38,763 nt of DNA from Minisyncoccota bacterium (GTDB lineage: Bacteria > Patescibacteriota > Minisyncoccia > Phycocordibacterales > UBA5272): positions 1-38,763 of the forward strand of contig JAGOQU010000007.1 of NCBI GenBank assembly GCA_018063165.1, read 5' to 3'. The notes under the pieces were generated by a model. The model searched no databases. It was given only the letters and a program-made list of their open reading frames with translations, and was not told where the DNA came from. Positions 14,510 through 23,911 of this stretch are shown here, one piece after another (position 1 is the stretch's first letter; each line of letters opens with the position of its first letter). The translations under genes and the position numbers were made by a program.

Positions 14510-17119
14510 ATGGCTCCTAAAAAAATAGAACATATAGAAAGTATCATCGTTCGTGGCGCTAGAACACATAATCTCAAAAATATTACGGTTGAGATGCCTC
14601 GTCATAAGATGATAGTCTTTACCGGACTTTCTGGTTCTGGTAAAAGTTCGCTTGCTTTTGATACTATTTTTGCTGAAGGTCAACGTAGATATGTAGAGTC
14701 ACTTTCGGCATATGCTCGTCAATTTCTTACACAACTTCAAAAACCTGATGTAGATGAAATTATTGGTCTTTCTCCTGCTATTTCTATTGATCAAAAATCT
14801 GCAGGACGTAATCCGCGTTCTACTGTAGCTACAATTACAGAAATATATGACTATCTTCGTGTGCTCTATGCTCGTGTTGGTAAACCATACTGTGTTGATT
14901 GTGGTAGTAAAATTCAAAAACTATCTAACGAAGAAATAATGCGTTTTATTTTGGATAAGGTAAAAGCTATTGATTATAAAAAAATAAAAACAGAACTTAT
15001 GGGGGTTGAATTTTCTCATGCAGAAGTCCATATCATGTCTCCACTTGTACGTGGAAGAAAAGGGGAACATTATCAAATGCTCTATGATATGCTCGGAAAA
15101 GGATATACAGAAGCGGTAATAGATGGAAACCGTAAATCACTTCGTGAGCAAATTATTCTTTCTAAAACAAAAAAACATGAAATATCTATATTGGTAGATT
15201 CTATTGATCTTGATGGGTTTCGTAAAAAAGCGACAGAAAAAGATGCACTTATACGTCTTTCAGAAGCTATTGAACGAGCTTTAACAGAATCTAATGGTCT
15301 ACTTGAAGTAGAAATACTTGGTGAGAAAACGATAATGAGTAATAAGTTTTCTTGTGCTTCATGTGGTTTTTCTTTTCCAGAAATTGAACCTCGTCTTTTT
15401 TCTTTTAACTCCCCATATGGTGCATGTCCTACATGTAATGGTCTTGGGACAAAATATTTTGGTGGACTAGATGAATGTGACGATTGTCACGGAAAACGTC
15501 TTCGACCTGAAGCACTTCACGTGTATCTAGATGATATAGAAAAAATAAATATTGTTGATATTACAGCGCTTTCTATTAGAGACGCGAAAGATTATTTTGC
15601 TCGCATCCCACTTACACCAAAAGAACAAGAAATAGCCTCTGTTGTGATAAAAGAAATTGAATCAAGACTTGAGTTCATGCTTAATGTTGGTCTTGATTAT
15701 CTTTCCCTTAATCGTAAAGCAGATACACTTTCTGGTGGTGAAGCTCAGCGTATAAGACTTGCATCTCAGTTAGGGTCTCAACTTGTTGGTGCTTTGTATG
15801 TGCTTGATGAACCGACTATTGGTCTTCATCAACGTGATAATGACCGTTTAATAAAAACACTTATACATCTTCGTGATATAGGTAATACAATTATTATCGT
15901 TGAACATGATGAAGATACTATTTTTGCTTCAGATTATATAGTGGATATTGGTCCAAAAGCAGGAGTTCATGGAGGTAACGTCGTTGTGTCTGGATATCTT
16001 GAAGAATTGCTAACTGCTCCAAATAATAAATCGGGTAGTCTCACCCTAGCGTACCTTCGTGGAGAAAAAGAAATAGCTGTTCCTGTTCGTAGACAAGAAA
16101 ATAAAGGGGAGCTTCGTGTAACAGGTGGAAATGTGTTTAACATTAAAGATATGAATGTTAACGTTCCACTCGGTAAATTAGGAGTGATTACTGGTGTATC
16201 GGGTTCTGGTAAAAGTTCTTTTATGTATGAGATACTTCATCGTAATTTGCTTGCTAGACTTGAAAGACGTCACAGATCTGCACAAATATATAATTGTACA
16301 TCTTTTTCTGGGACCGAATATATTTCTCGTGTAGTGATGATAGATCAAGGCGCAATTGGTAGAACTCCACGTTCTAACCCTGCTACATATACGGGGTGCT
16401 GGACATTTATTCGAGATCTTTTTGCTGAGACAGAAGAAGCACGTATTCGTGGTTGGAAGCCATCAAGATTCTCTTTTAATGTCAAAGGTGGTAGATGTGA
16501 GGTGTGTCAGGGTAATGGTGAAATAGCAGTAGAAATGCACTTTCTTCCAACTGTGTATGTAGAATGTGATGTATGTCAGGGTAAGAGATTTATGAAAGAA
16601 ACGTTAGAAGTGAAATGGAAAGGAAAAAGTATTTATGATGTTCTTCGTATGACAGTGGAAGAGGCTCTTACATTCTTTTATGAAATTCCAGCTGTATATG
16701 ATCGCATCAAGACACTTTCTGATGTAGGTCTTTCATATCTTGAACTTGGTCAATCTGCAACGACTCTTTCGGGTGGAGAAGCTCAACGTGTGAAGATTTC
16801 TTCAGAGTTGTATCGTCCACATGTAGAAAGAACAATATACCTTCTTGATGAGCCTTCTATCGGTCTTCATTATGAGGACATAGCAAAGCTTATTGAAATT
16901 TTAAATAAATTAGTTGATAAAGGAAATACTGTATTACTTATAGAGCATAATCTTGATATTATAAAATGTGCAGATCATATTATAGATATTGGTCCTGAGG
17001 GTGGGGTAGGTGGTGGTAAGGTTGTAGCAACAGGTACACCAGAACAGGTAGCAAGTAATCCAAAGAGCTATACTGGACACTACTTGAAAAAAGTTTTAAA
17101 AAGAGGAAAAGGAAAGTAA
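14510..17119 (+). CDS. uvrA: UvrABC excinuclease subunit A
   Basis: 869 aa, somewhat short for UvrA (commonly 930-960) yet with all core parts. First ATPase: Walker A GLSGSGKSS (39-47), zinc site CVDCG, then CASCG...CPTCNGLG...CDDCHGKR, ABC signature LSGGEAQRIRLASQ (~405) and Walker B LYVLDEPTIGLH. Second ATPase: GVSGSGKSS (~562-570), zinc module GRCEVCQGNG...CDVCQGKR, LSGGEAQRVKISSE (~753) and IYLLDEPSIGLH. UvrA dimers scan DNA for bulky lesions and load UvrB. Alone on its transcript, closed by a strong terminator; uvrC follows 616 bases later after two minus-strand genes. uvrB is not in the window. Confidence 0.97.
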   Translation: MAPKKIEHIESIIVRGARTHNLKNITVEMPRHKMIVFTGLSGSGKSSLAFDTIFAEGQRRYVESLSAYARQFLTQLQKPDVDEIIGLSPAISIDQKSAGRNPRSTVATITEIYDYLRVLYARVGKPYCVDCGSKIQKLSNEEIMRFILDKVKAIDYKKIKTELMGVEFSHAEVHIMSPLVRGRKGEHYQMLYDMLGKGYTEAVIDGNRKSLREQIILSKTKKHEISILVDSIDLDGFRKKATEKDALIRLSEAIERALTESNGLLEVEILGEKTIMSNKFSCASCGFSFPEIEPRLFSFNSPYGACPTCNGLGTKYFGGLDECDDCHGKRLRPEALHVYLDDIEKINIVDITALSIRDAKDYFARIPLTPKEQEIASVVIKEIESRLEFMLNVGLDYLSLNRKADTLSGGEAQRIRLASQLGSQLVGALYVLDEPTIGLHQRDNDRLIKTLIHLRDIGNTIIIVEHDEDTIFASDYIVDIGPKAGVHGGNVVVSGYLEELLTAPNNKSGSLTLAYLRGEKEIAVPVRRQENKGELRVTGGNVFNIKDMNVNVPLGKLGVITGVSGSGKSSFMYEILHRNLLARLERRHRSAQIYNCTSFSGTEYISRVVMIDQGAIGRTPRSNPATYTGCWTFIRDLFAETEEARIRGWKPSRFSFNVKGGRCEVCQGNGEIAVEMHFLPTVYVECDVCQGKRFMKETLEVKWKGKSIYDVLRMTVEEALTFFYEIPAVYDRIKTLSDVGLSYLELGQSATTLSGGEAQRVKISSELYRPHVERTIYLLDEPSIGLHYEDIAKLIEILNKLVDKGNTVLLIEHNLDIIKCADHIIDIGPEGGVGGGKVVATGTPEQVASNPKSYTGHYLKKVLKRGKGK

Positions 17120-17138
17120 TGTTTTGTGAGATGGTGTA

Positions 17139-17183
17139 GATATGAAAAAGGGTGACCGCGAAGCGGTCACCCTTTTTCATATC
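17139..17183 (+). terminator. Strong intrinsic terminator, 21-bp perfect stem
   Basis: Stems 17139-17159 and 17163-17183 with a GAA loop. The GC-rich core (GGGTGACCGC) is flanked by A5/T5 tracts. It ends the uvrA transcript and is the most GC-rich hairpin in the window. Confidence 0.85.
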
Positions 17184-17195
17184 TTTTAAAAATAA

Positions 17196-17217
17196 AACCA
17201 CCTATAAATAGGTGGTT
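17196..17217 (-). terminator. Intrinsic terminator, 10-bp stem
   Basis: Stems 17196-17205 and 17208-17217 (AACCACCTAT and complement). On the minus strand it is followed by a T-rich run, so it ends the two small minus-strand genes upstream of it. Confidence 0.75.
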
Positions 17218-17237
17218 ATTGCTACATAGGTTTTATG

Positions 17238-17447
17238 CTATGCAAGCTGAGTTCTTGGTATACAAGGAATTTTTGTGGGTAGATCTGATGGTTGAAACCC
17301 TCTTTCAAATGCTCCACACGCTGAATTATGGTGACAAGACGGCTTAACTGAGTAATACATGACACCCCGTATTACTTTTTCTATCGGTCCATCTGGTTTT
17401 GTTTTTTTGCAACCAGTACATCCATATTTACAATTAGGGTTTGGCAT
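17238..17447 (-). CDS. Small cysteine-rich protein, 69 aa
   Basis: Begins MPNPNCKYGCTGCKK with Cys6, Cys10 and Cys13, followed by three more cysteines (PSCHHNSACGAF, KIPCIP) and two adjacent His, so metal binding is plausible. The start overlaps the end of the 63-aa gene by 14 bases, with AAAGGTAAA about eight bases upstream as a ribosome site inside that gene. Ends before a matching terminator. Family not recognised; reality is supported by overlap, ribosome site and terminator. Confidence 0.5.
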   Translation of the reverse strand: MPNPNCKYGCTGCKKTKPDGPIEKVIRGVMYYSVKPSCHHNSACGAFERGFQPSDLPTKIPCIPRTQLA

Positions 17448-17625
17448 GAGTTTTACCTTTCTTTTTTTCTACGACAGGTATATACGCTGCTTCGTAACCG
17501 TAATTGTTTTGGTATTCACAGCACGAAGAAACTATTTCAATACGATGAGGTGCTCTTCGCAGAGTTGCTAAAGCACGTTGATAAAAACTCATCCCCAGAG
17601 TGGTTTTATTTTTTTTGAGCAACAT
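17434..17625 (-). CDS. Small basic protein, 63 aa
   Basis: Starts MLLKKNKTTLGMSFYQRALATLRR and ends in a Lys-rich tail (EKKKGKTHAKP). Upstream on the minus strand is AAGGAG, about ten bases before the ATG. Its 3' end overlaps the cysteine-rich 69-aa gene, so both are probably translated from one mRNA that ends at the 17196-17217 hairpin. Net positive charge hints at nucleic-acid or ribosome association, but nothing in the sequence proves it. Confidence 0.45.
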   Translation of the reverse strand: MLLKKNKTTLGMSFYQRALATLRRAPHRIEIVSSCCEYQNNYGYEAAYIPVVEKKKGKTHAKP

Positions 17626-17734
17626 TAAGTATATACTCCTTCTTTATGTAATGTACAACAAAATAAAAACTGTATGCTAGATAAATATAATTTGCATTTT
17701 TATCCAGGCAAGAGTATATTATACCATATAAAGT

Positions 17735-18949
17735 ATGAAAAAGCAAGATCTAGCAACATGTGACTTACCAGACACTCCTGGTGTGTATTTTTTTCGTGAT
17801 GATTCAGGTTCTATTTTGTATATAGGAAAAGCAACATCACTTAAAGATAGAGTAAGAAGTTACTTTAACCCAGATCTCATGGAGACGCGAGGTCTTCGTC
17901 TTGTTAGTATGGTAACTATAGCAAAAACAGTAACGTTTCAGGAGACATCGAGCGTTCTTGAGGCATTACTCCTTGAAAGTAAATTAATCAAGGAATATTC
18001 CCCTATATATAACGCAAAAGAAAAAGATGATAAAAGTTTCACATGTGTCATTATAACCAAAGAGACGTTTCCCAGAGTTTTGGCAATGAGGATACGAGAT
18101 TTTGAGAAAAAAATCGCGAAGAAAGATTGTATCGCTGTGTATGGTCCTTTTGCTTCAATGACACAATTACGTGAGGCGATGAAAATAATACGCAAGCTAT
18201 TTCCTTACAGAGATACTTGTGAAATCGGTCAATCAAAACCATGTTTTAATGCTCAGGTACACCTTTGTCCTCGGGTTTGTACAGGTGAAATTTCTAAAGA
18301 AGAATATGCAAAAAATATATCACATATACGTAAATTATTTGGTGGTAAAAAAGTAGACATTAAAAAATCGTTAGAAAAAGATATGAAAGAATATGCCAAA
18401 AAAGAGCTATTCGAAAAAGCGCTAAAAGCAAGAAATACCTTATTTGCACTGGACCATATAAAAGACATAAGCCTAATACAGGAAGAAGAAGTATTGTCTT
18501 TTAAAGATAAAAATTTTCGTATAGAAGGGTATGACGTTGCTCACATCTCTGGAACTTCCCGTGTCGGTGTTATGGTGGTTATAGATGGTAAAGAAAAAGC
18601 AAAAAATGAATATAGAAAGTTTAAACTAGAAGAAAAAGTTAATGATGATTATGAGGGGTTGCGCCACATTTTGACACGAAGATTTTCGCATAAAGAATGG
18701 CGTTTTCCAGACCTTATAGTTATTGACGGAGGGGCTGTACATAAACAAATCGCAGAAAAAGTATTAGCAGAATTAGGTCTTCTTATACCATGTGTTTCTG
18801 TAGTAAAAGATGAGCGCCATAAACCAAAGGACATACTAGGAAGTAAAGTACATGTGGATTACCATAAAAAGGAAATACTTTTGATTAATGACGAGGCACA
18901 TAGATTCGCCATCGGATATCACAAGACCTTACGAAATAAGATAAAGTAG
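17735..18949 (+). CDS. uvrC: UvrABC excinuclease subunit C, short form
   Basis: 404 aa versus about 600 for standard UvrC. The GIY-YIG nuclease (residues ~12-95) has TPGVYFFRD and LYIGKATSLKDRVRSYF; this domain makes the 3' incision. A Cys cluster (CEIGQSKPCFNAQVHLCPRVC) matches the UvrC iron-sulfur site. A UVR-like UvrB-binding helix is seen as ELFEKALKARNTL. The RNase-H-like nuclease for the 5' incision has EGYDVAHISGT, LIVIDGGAVHKQ and NDEAHRFAIGYH. The protein stops a few residues later, so the C-terminal tandem helix-hairpin-helix DNA-binding domain is absent. The clean stop and nearby next gene argue against assembly error. Confidence 0.93.
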   Translation: MKKQDLATCDLPDTPGVYFFRDDSGSILYIGKATSLKDRVRSYFNPDLMETRGLRLVSMVTIAKTVTFQETSSVLEALLLESKLIKEYSPIYNAKEKDDKSFTCVIITKETFPRVLAMRIRDFEKKIAKKDCIAVYGPFASMTQLREAMKIIRKLFPYRDTCEIGQSKPCFNAQVHLCPRVCTGEISKEEYAKNISHIRKLFGGKKVDIKKSLEKDMKEYAKKELFEKALKARNTLFALDHIKDISLIQEEEVLSFKDKNFRIEGYDVAHISGTSRVGVMVVIDGKEKAKNEYRKFKLEEKVNDDYEGLRHILTRRFSHKEWRFPDLIVIDGGAVHKQIAEKVLAELGLLIPCVSVVKDERHKPKDILGSKVHVDYHKKEILLINDEAHRFAIGYHKTLRNKIK

Positions 18950-19077
18950 ATATTATAAAAGTTAAGGTGTCAATAGTAACTCTTGACATAGAAATTAAAG
19001 ACAAAAACTACGTCTTTTAGTGTTTTTTAGGTACACTAGATGTATTACTAAAACAAGATAATATTTCTACAGAGTGT

Positions 19078-22029
19078 ATGACTATCCCACAAATCATTAA
19101 GAAAAGAAACGGTGATGTTGTTCCGTTTGACGTTAATAAAATTGAGAAGGTGATAAAGAAAGCGTTCTTAGCGGCAAGACTAGATGAGAATGAGCCGATT
19201 GCAAAAAGTATAGCTGGACTTGTAAGTAGTGAGCTTGAGTTCAAAATGCTTGCAAATGAAGGGGTTAGTTTAAACGTAGAACAAATACAGGATATAGTAG
19301 AAAGACATTTAATGTCAGCTGGTTTTTTTGATGTAGCAAAGAAATATATTATCTATCGTTATGAACATGAAAAAATAAGAGAACAAGAGAAATTTAAAGC
19401 AATTGAAAAGCTTGAAGAGGGTGCTCTTTATGTATTAAAAAGAAACGGTAAAAAACAAAAATTTGATATTGAAAAAGTAAGAAAAAGTCTCGGATATGTT
19501 CTTTCAACGCTTTCTGATGAAGAAAAGAAACTTTTTGAAACAGAGGTAGTTCTTAATCAGGTAAAACTCGAAGTATTCGATAATATGAGCACTAAGGATG
19601 TGGGAAAGGTCTTGCTTATGAATATACGCTCCATGATTGAGCTTGACCCTGTCTATTCTAAGGTTGGTGCTACTTTGCTACTTTCTAAGCTCTATAAGCA
19701 GGTTTTGGGTGATTCTGTGGATTTTGGAAATATCAAGAATGAAATGAAAAAGTTCTATCCAAAATATATTCAAAAAATGGTGGAACTTAAAAAATTTGAT
19801 CAAAGAATGCTTGATTTTGATTTAGAAAAACTTGCAGATTATTTGGTTTTGGAAAGAGATCATAATTTTGAATATATGGGGCTAGAAATACTCTCCTCTC
19901 GTTATTTAATAGAAGATAGTGAGACAGGTTTGCCTCTAGAGACACCTCAGATGTTCTGGATGCGTATTGCTATGGGTACAGCGATTATCGAAGATAAAGA
20001 TAAAAAAGAAACAGTAGCAAAAGATTTTTATGATATTTTGTCAGAATTTTATTACACACCAGGAGGAAGAACTCTTTTCCAGTCTGGAACGATAAAAGCT
20101 CAACTTTCTAATTGTTTCGTTAACATAGTACCAGATGATCTTCGTGAAATATTTAGAATGTATTCTGATAACGCTCAACTACTTAAATGGTCAGGTGGTG
20201 TAGGAACTAGCTGGTCAAAAGTTCGTGGTACAGGCGCACAAGTAAAATCAGTAGATATACATTCTCAGGGTGTTGTTCCGTATCTTAAAATTGCAAATGA
20301 TATAAATGTTTGTGTTATGCGAAGTGGAAAAAGACGTGCTGCATCTGTTGTGTATTTGGAAACATGGCATGTTGATATAGAGGATTTTCTTGAACTTCGT
20401 AAAAATACTGGAGATGAAAGACGTCGTACTCATGATCTTAATACATCTAACTGGATACCTGATTTATTTATGGAGAGAGTTAAAGAAGATAAAGAGTGGA
20501 CACTATTCTCACCAGATGAAACACCAGACCTTCCTGATCTTTATGGAAAAGCTTTTGCTGTTCGTTATGAAGAATATGAAAAAATGTCTAAAGATGGAAA
20601 GATTAAATTGTTCAAAGTTATAAAAGCAAAAGATCTATGGAAAAAAATGATTGGAATGCTTTTTGAAACTGGTCACCCTTGGATTTGTTTTAAAGACCCT
20701 TCAAATATTCGTTCTCCTCAAGATCATGTTGGTGTTATTCATTCTTCAAATCTTTGTACAGAGATTATGCTTAACACGTCTGATCATGAGACAGCTGTAT
20801 GTAACTTAGGTTCTATTAATCTCGCAAAATTTGTTACTAAACATAAAACTATTGATAAAGAATTGTTACAAAAAGTTGTACGTTCTTCTGTTCGTATGAT
20901 AGATAACACTGTTGATATTAATTATTACCCAACAGAAGATAGTAAGGCTTCAAATATGAAGCATCGCCCAATTGGACTCGGTATACGTGGATATCATGAT
21001 GCGCTCTATGGTATGAATATTTTGTTTGATACCAATGAAGCTGTTGACTTTGCAGATGAATCAATGGAACTCATTTCATATTACACAATTCTTTCATCGA
21101 GTGAGCTTGCAAAAGAAAAAGGAAAATATGATTCTTATGAAGGATCTAAATGGAGTAAAGGAATACTTCCACAAGACACTGTTGCATTACTAGAAAAAGA
21201 AAGAGGTTCAGTTATAGATATTCCTAAGGGTGGTAAGCTTGATTGGACACCAGTACGAAATCATATCAAACAATACGGTATGAGAAATTCCAACACTATG
21301 GCAATCGCACCAACAGCGTCTACTGCTAACCTTGTAGGGTGTATTCCAACAGTTGAACCTATTTATAAGAATATTTATGTTAAGAGTAATAAAGAAGGTG
21401 AATTTATTGTAGTAAATAAATATCTAGTAGAAGATCTTAAGAAAATTAATCTATGGAATCGTGACATGGTAAATAAGATTAAGTTTTATGATGGTTCTAT
21501 TCAAGAAATACACGAGATACCACAAGACATAAAAGAGAAACATAAGGAAGTGTTTGATATTAATCAAAAATGGCTAATATTAGCAGCAGCTCGTCGTGGC
21601 AAGTGGATAGATCAGGCACAGTCAATCAATATTTTCTTTAAGGGTTCTTCAGGAAAAGAATTGTCAGATGTATATATGATGGCATATGACCTAGGTTTAA
21701 AGACGACGTATTACTTACGTACACTTGGTGCTTCACAAGTTGAAAAGTCTACTGTTAATACTTCAGAATTTGGTTCAACACATTTACGAGATAGTAAGTC
21801 TTCAACAGTAGCTCCTGCTTCACAAGCTGATTTACCTTCTTCTTTTACGTCTACGTCTTCAACTTCGACTAGTGCTTCTTCGACTATTACAACTAATCGT
21901 ATAGTTGATGTAGGTGTTGAATCTACATCTTCAGTACAAGCTGTAGAAGGTATGAAAATCGAACGTACAGCTAAATATGTTATTTATAGACCTGAACAAA
22001 TGGAGGAATGTGAAGGATGTTCAGCGTAA
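19078..22029 (+). CDS. nrdA: Class I ribonucleotide reductase, alpha subunit
   Basis: 983 aa. Two ATP-cone domains in tandem, each opening with KRNG (KKRNGDVVPFDVNKIEKVI near 8-100; LKRNGKKQKFDIEKVRKSL near 120-210), suggest allosteric activity control. The catalytic barrel shows LSNCFV (Cys ~347), NLCTEIMLNT (Cys ~560 with Glu ~562), AVCNLGSINL (second redox Cys) and the loop APTASTANLVGCIPTVEP. The C-terminal tail ends CEGCSA, the mobile redox pair. Between barrel and tail lies a Ser/Thr-rich linker (~905-945). It reduces ribonucleotides to deoxyribonucleotides together with the beta subunit encoded 48 bases downstream. Confidence 0.96.
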   Translation: MTIPQIIKKRNGDVVPFDVNKIEKVIKKAFLAARLDENEPIAKSIAGLVSSELEFKMLANEGVSLNVEQIQDIVERHLMSAGFFDVAKKYIIYRYEHEKIREQEKFKAIEKLEEGALYVLKRNGKKQKFDIEKVRKSLGYVLSTLSDEEKKLFETEVVLNQVKLEVFDNMSTKDVGKVLLMNIRSMIELDPVYSKVGATLLLSKLYKQVLGDSVDFGNIKNEMKKFYPKYIQKMVELKKFDQRMLDFDLEKLADYLVLERDHNFEYMGLEILSSRYLIEDSETGLPLETPQMFWMRIAMGTAIIEDKDKKETVAKDFYDILSEFYYTPGGRTLFQSGTIKAQLSNCFVNIVPDDLREIFRMYSDNAQLLKWSGGVGTSWSKVRGTGAQVKSVDIHSQGVVPYLKIANDINVCVMRSGKRRAASVVYLETWHVDIEDFLELRKNTGDERRRTHDLNTSNWIPDLFMERVKEDKEWTLFSPDETPDLPDLYGKAFAVRYEEYEKMSKDGKIKLFKVIKAKDLWKKMIGMLFETGHPWICFKDPSNIRSPQDHVGVIHSSNLCTEIMLNTSDHETAVCNLGSINLAKFVTKHKTIDKELLQKVVRSSVRMIDNTVDINYYPTEDSKASNMKHRPIGLGIRGYHDALYGMNILFDTNEAVDFADESMELISYYTILSSSELAKEKGKYDSYEGSKWSKGILPQDTVALLEKERGSVIDIPKGGKLDWTPVRNHIKQYGMRNSNTMAIAPTASTANLVGCIPTVEPIYKNIYVKSNKEGEFIVVNKYLVEDLKKINLWNRDMVNKIKFYDGSIQEIHEIPQDIKEKHKEVFDINQKWLILAAARRGKWIDQAQSINIFFKGSSGKELSDVYMMAYDLGLKTTYYLRTLGASQVEKSTVNTSEFGSTHLRDSKSSTVAPASQADLPSSFTSTSSTSTSASSTITTNRIVDVGVESTSSVQAVEGMKIERTAKYVIYRPEQMEECEGCSA

Positions 22030-22061
22030 TAGAGTATTTTTTACAATATAAAAAATTAGTA

Positions 22062-22067
22062 TATAAT
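22062..22067 (+). promoter_or_regulatory. Candidate -10 box TATAAT before nrdB
   Basis: A consensus TATAAT in the 48-base nrdA-nrdB gap, ten bases before the nrdB ATG. It may give nrdB a second, short-leader transcript. Confidence 0.4.
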
Positions 22068-22077
22068 AAACACCACT

Positions 22078-23112
22078 ATGCCTATAACACCAACAACACA
22101 AAGAATAGATATTAATCAAAGAAAGATTATTAACGGAAAAGATGCAGATGTTATGCAACTGTATCCAATGAAACATACGTTTGCTTGGGATACCTATTTA
22201 GCTGCTAATGCTAATCATTGGTTACCAACAGAAATCTCAATGCAACGTGATATTGAGCAATGGAAAGCAAAAGATGTTTTAACTCAAGATGAGAGAGATG
22301 CGTTTGAGACAGTGCTTGGCTTCTTTTCTACAGCAGACTCTTTAGCTGCGAATAATATCGTGCTTGCTTTTTATAAGCATATAACAAGTCCAGAAGTAAG
22401 AATGTATCTTCTTCGTCAGGGGTATGAAGAAGCAATACACACACATTCATATCAGTATATAGTAGAATCTCTCGGTCTTGATCAAGGGAAGATATTTAAT
22501 ATGTATAGAGAAAAAAAGGCTATATACGATAAAGATAATCTTATACTTACTCTTAATGAAGGAATTTTTGATGATAACTTTCATACAGGAACATTTGAAA
22601 GTGATCAAAAATTTTTAGAGAATATGTGTGTTTTCTCTCTTATTTTAGAAGGTCTTTTCTTCTATTCTTCTTTTGCTGTAATGTTTGGTCTCCAGAGACA
22701 AAATAAAATGACTGCGAGTGCAGAACAGATTCAATATATTATGCGTGATGAGTCTAATCATCTTAATTTTGGTGCGTACATGATTAATACAATCAAAGAA
22801 GAACAACCAGAATTATGGACACCAGAATTCCAGCAACATATCATCGATCTTATGAAGCGTGCAGTTGAGCTTGAATACGAATTTGCTATTACTGTATTCC
22901 CTAAAGGAATATTTGGTATGAATGCACAAGGTTTTAGACAGTACGTGGAGCATATAGCAGATAGACGTCTTAATGTAGTTGGTCTTCCATCTATTTATGG
23001 ATCACCTAATCCATTTCCTTGGATGAGTGAGGCTATAGATCTTTCAAAAGAAAAAAACTTTTTTGAGACGAGGGTTACAGAGTATAAAGTGGGAGGGACT
23101 TTAGAGTGGTAA
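22078..23112 (+). CDS. nrdB: Class I ribonucleotide reductase, beta subunit
   Basis: 344 aa, normal length. Ferritin-like fold with the expected metal ligands: FFSTADSLAAN (first Asp), YEEAIHTHSY (Glu, His and, four residues after the His, the Tyr expected to carry the radical), EGLFFYSSFAVMFGL (Glu) and MRDESNHLNFG (Glu and His). The radical Tyr is kept, so this is a tyrosyl-radical enzyme in layout, not the Tyr-less class Ic type. The C-terminal tail (TEYKVGGTLEW) docks onto the alpha subunit. It forms a two-gene operon with nrdA and ends at a hairpin. Confidence 0.95.
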   Translation: MPITPTTQRIDINQRKIINGKDADVMQLYPMKHTFAWDTYLAANANHWLPTEISMQRDIEQWKAKDVLTQDERDAFETVLGFFSTADSLAANNIVLAFYKHITSPEVRMYLLRQGYEEAIHTHSYQYIVESLGLDQGKIFNMYREKKAIYDKDNLILTLNEGIFDDNFHTGTFESDQKFLENMCVFSLILEGLFFYSSFAVMFGLQRQNKMTASAEQIQYIMRDESNHLNFGAYMINTIKEEQPELWTPEFQQHIIDLMKRAVELEYEFAITVFPKGIFGMNAQGFRQYVEHIADRRLNVVGLPSIYGSPNPFPWMSEAIDLSKEKNFFETRVTEYKVGGTLEW

Positions 23113-23146
23113 TTAGAAGAGTTTAAAGAGAACTTAAAATTTTAGA

Positions 23147-23177
23147 AAATACATTCACATATATTGTGTATGTATTT
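23147..23177 (+). terminator. Hairpin terminator after nrdAB
   Basis: Stems 23147-23159 and 23165-23177 (13 bp, one mismatch) followed by a T-rich run. Very AT-rich, so weaker than the others. The central palindrome resembles an NrdR site but sits downstream of the operon. Confidence 0.6.
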
Positions 23178-23259
23178 TTTATTTAAATATAAAAAAATGA
23201 TGAAAGTCATTAAACTCAAGATTCTTGATATCATTTGTTATTGGTTTGAAAATAAAATT

Positions 23260-23268
23260 TGCTATACT
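23260..23268 (+). promoter_or_regulatory. Extended -10 promoter element (TGC TATACT)
   Basis: Ends seven bases before the ATG at 23276; a possible TTGGTT -35 lies 16 bases upstream. Predicts a leaderless mRNA. Confidence 0.55.
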
Positions 23269-23275
23269 TTAAAGT

Positions 23276-23905
23276 ATGAACATATTTTTACTTAGTGTTA
23301 CAGATAATTTGAATCTTGAGCTCAAAGACACTCTTGGTAGTGAGATTAAAAAGAGTGGGAATAAGGTTGCATATATTTCGTCAGAGCCACAAGAGGCTCC
23401 ACGAGAATATTATCTTTCTACAATAAAAGATTATGAAACAATAAGTGAAGGTGTGGAAGTAGATTATTTTGATCTGTCTGATGATTTTTCAGATGAGTCA
23501 CTGGAAGATATGCTTCATTATGGTGTTATATATCTTTCAGGTGGGAATACATATATGTTTCTTAATGATGCACGAAAAAGAAGTTTGTATAAAATTTTAA
23601 GAAAACATTTACAAAATGGAGGATTGCTTATTGGAGCTAGTGCTGGGGCACTTATGATGACTCCCTCTATAGATATAGCAGAAGGGTTTGATGAAAATAT
23701 TTTTGGACTCATTGATGTAAAAGGGTTCGCATTTGTACCATTTGAATTTTTCCCTCATTTTGAAGAATTATACCGTGAGTATATTGATTCTTATATGAAA
23801 AATAATATACGTGAGCTCTATCTTTGTAGAGATGGTGATGGTATCTTTTGTGGGGATGACGGTATAAAAATATTTGGAAATGTTTCAAAATATACGGTAT
23901 ACTAA
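23276..23905 (+). CDS. Peptidase S51 (dipeptidase E-like) family protein
   Basis: 209 aa. YLSGGNTYMFLNDAR (~86-100) and IGASAGALMMTPSID (~119-133) are the S51/class I glutamine-amidotransferase-like landmarks, with Ser122 in the nucleophile elbow. FEFFPHFEELYREY, about 45 residues on, should supply the His. The family cleaves Asp-X dipeptides or related substrates; most members are only known by similarity. Predicted cytoplasmic. The anchored FKBP isomerase starts six bases after its stop, so the two are cotranscribed, which could link them to protein or peptide turnover. Confidence 0.85.
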   Translation: MNIFLLSVTDNLNLELKDTLGSEIKKSGNKVAYISSEPQEAPREYYLSTIKDYETISEGVEVDYFDLSDDFSDESLEDMLHYGVIYLSGGNTYMFLNDARKRSLYKILRKHLQNGGLLIGASAGALMMTPSIDIAEGFDENIFGLIDVKGFAFVPFEFFPHFEELYREYIDSYMKNNIRELYLCRDGDGIFCGDDGIKIFGNVSKYTVY

Positions 23906-23911
23906 GAGTCT

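Noticed and set aside
18983-18988. TTGACA before nrdA as a -35 box
   Set aside because: No acceptable -10 hexamer lies 16-18 bases downstream, so I did not call a promoter.
23151-23172. Palindrome resembling an NrdR box (CACATATATTGTG)
   Set aside because: It lies downstream of nrdB, is one base short of the usual 16-base box, and is better explained as the loop-proximal part of a terminator hairpin. No matching site was seen before nrdA.
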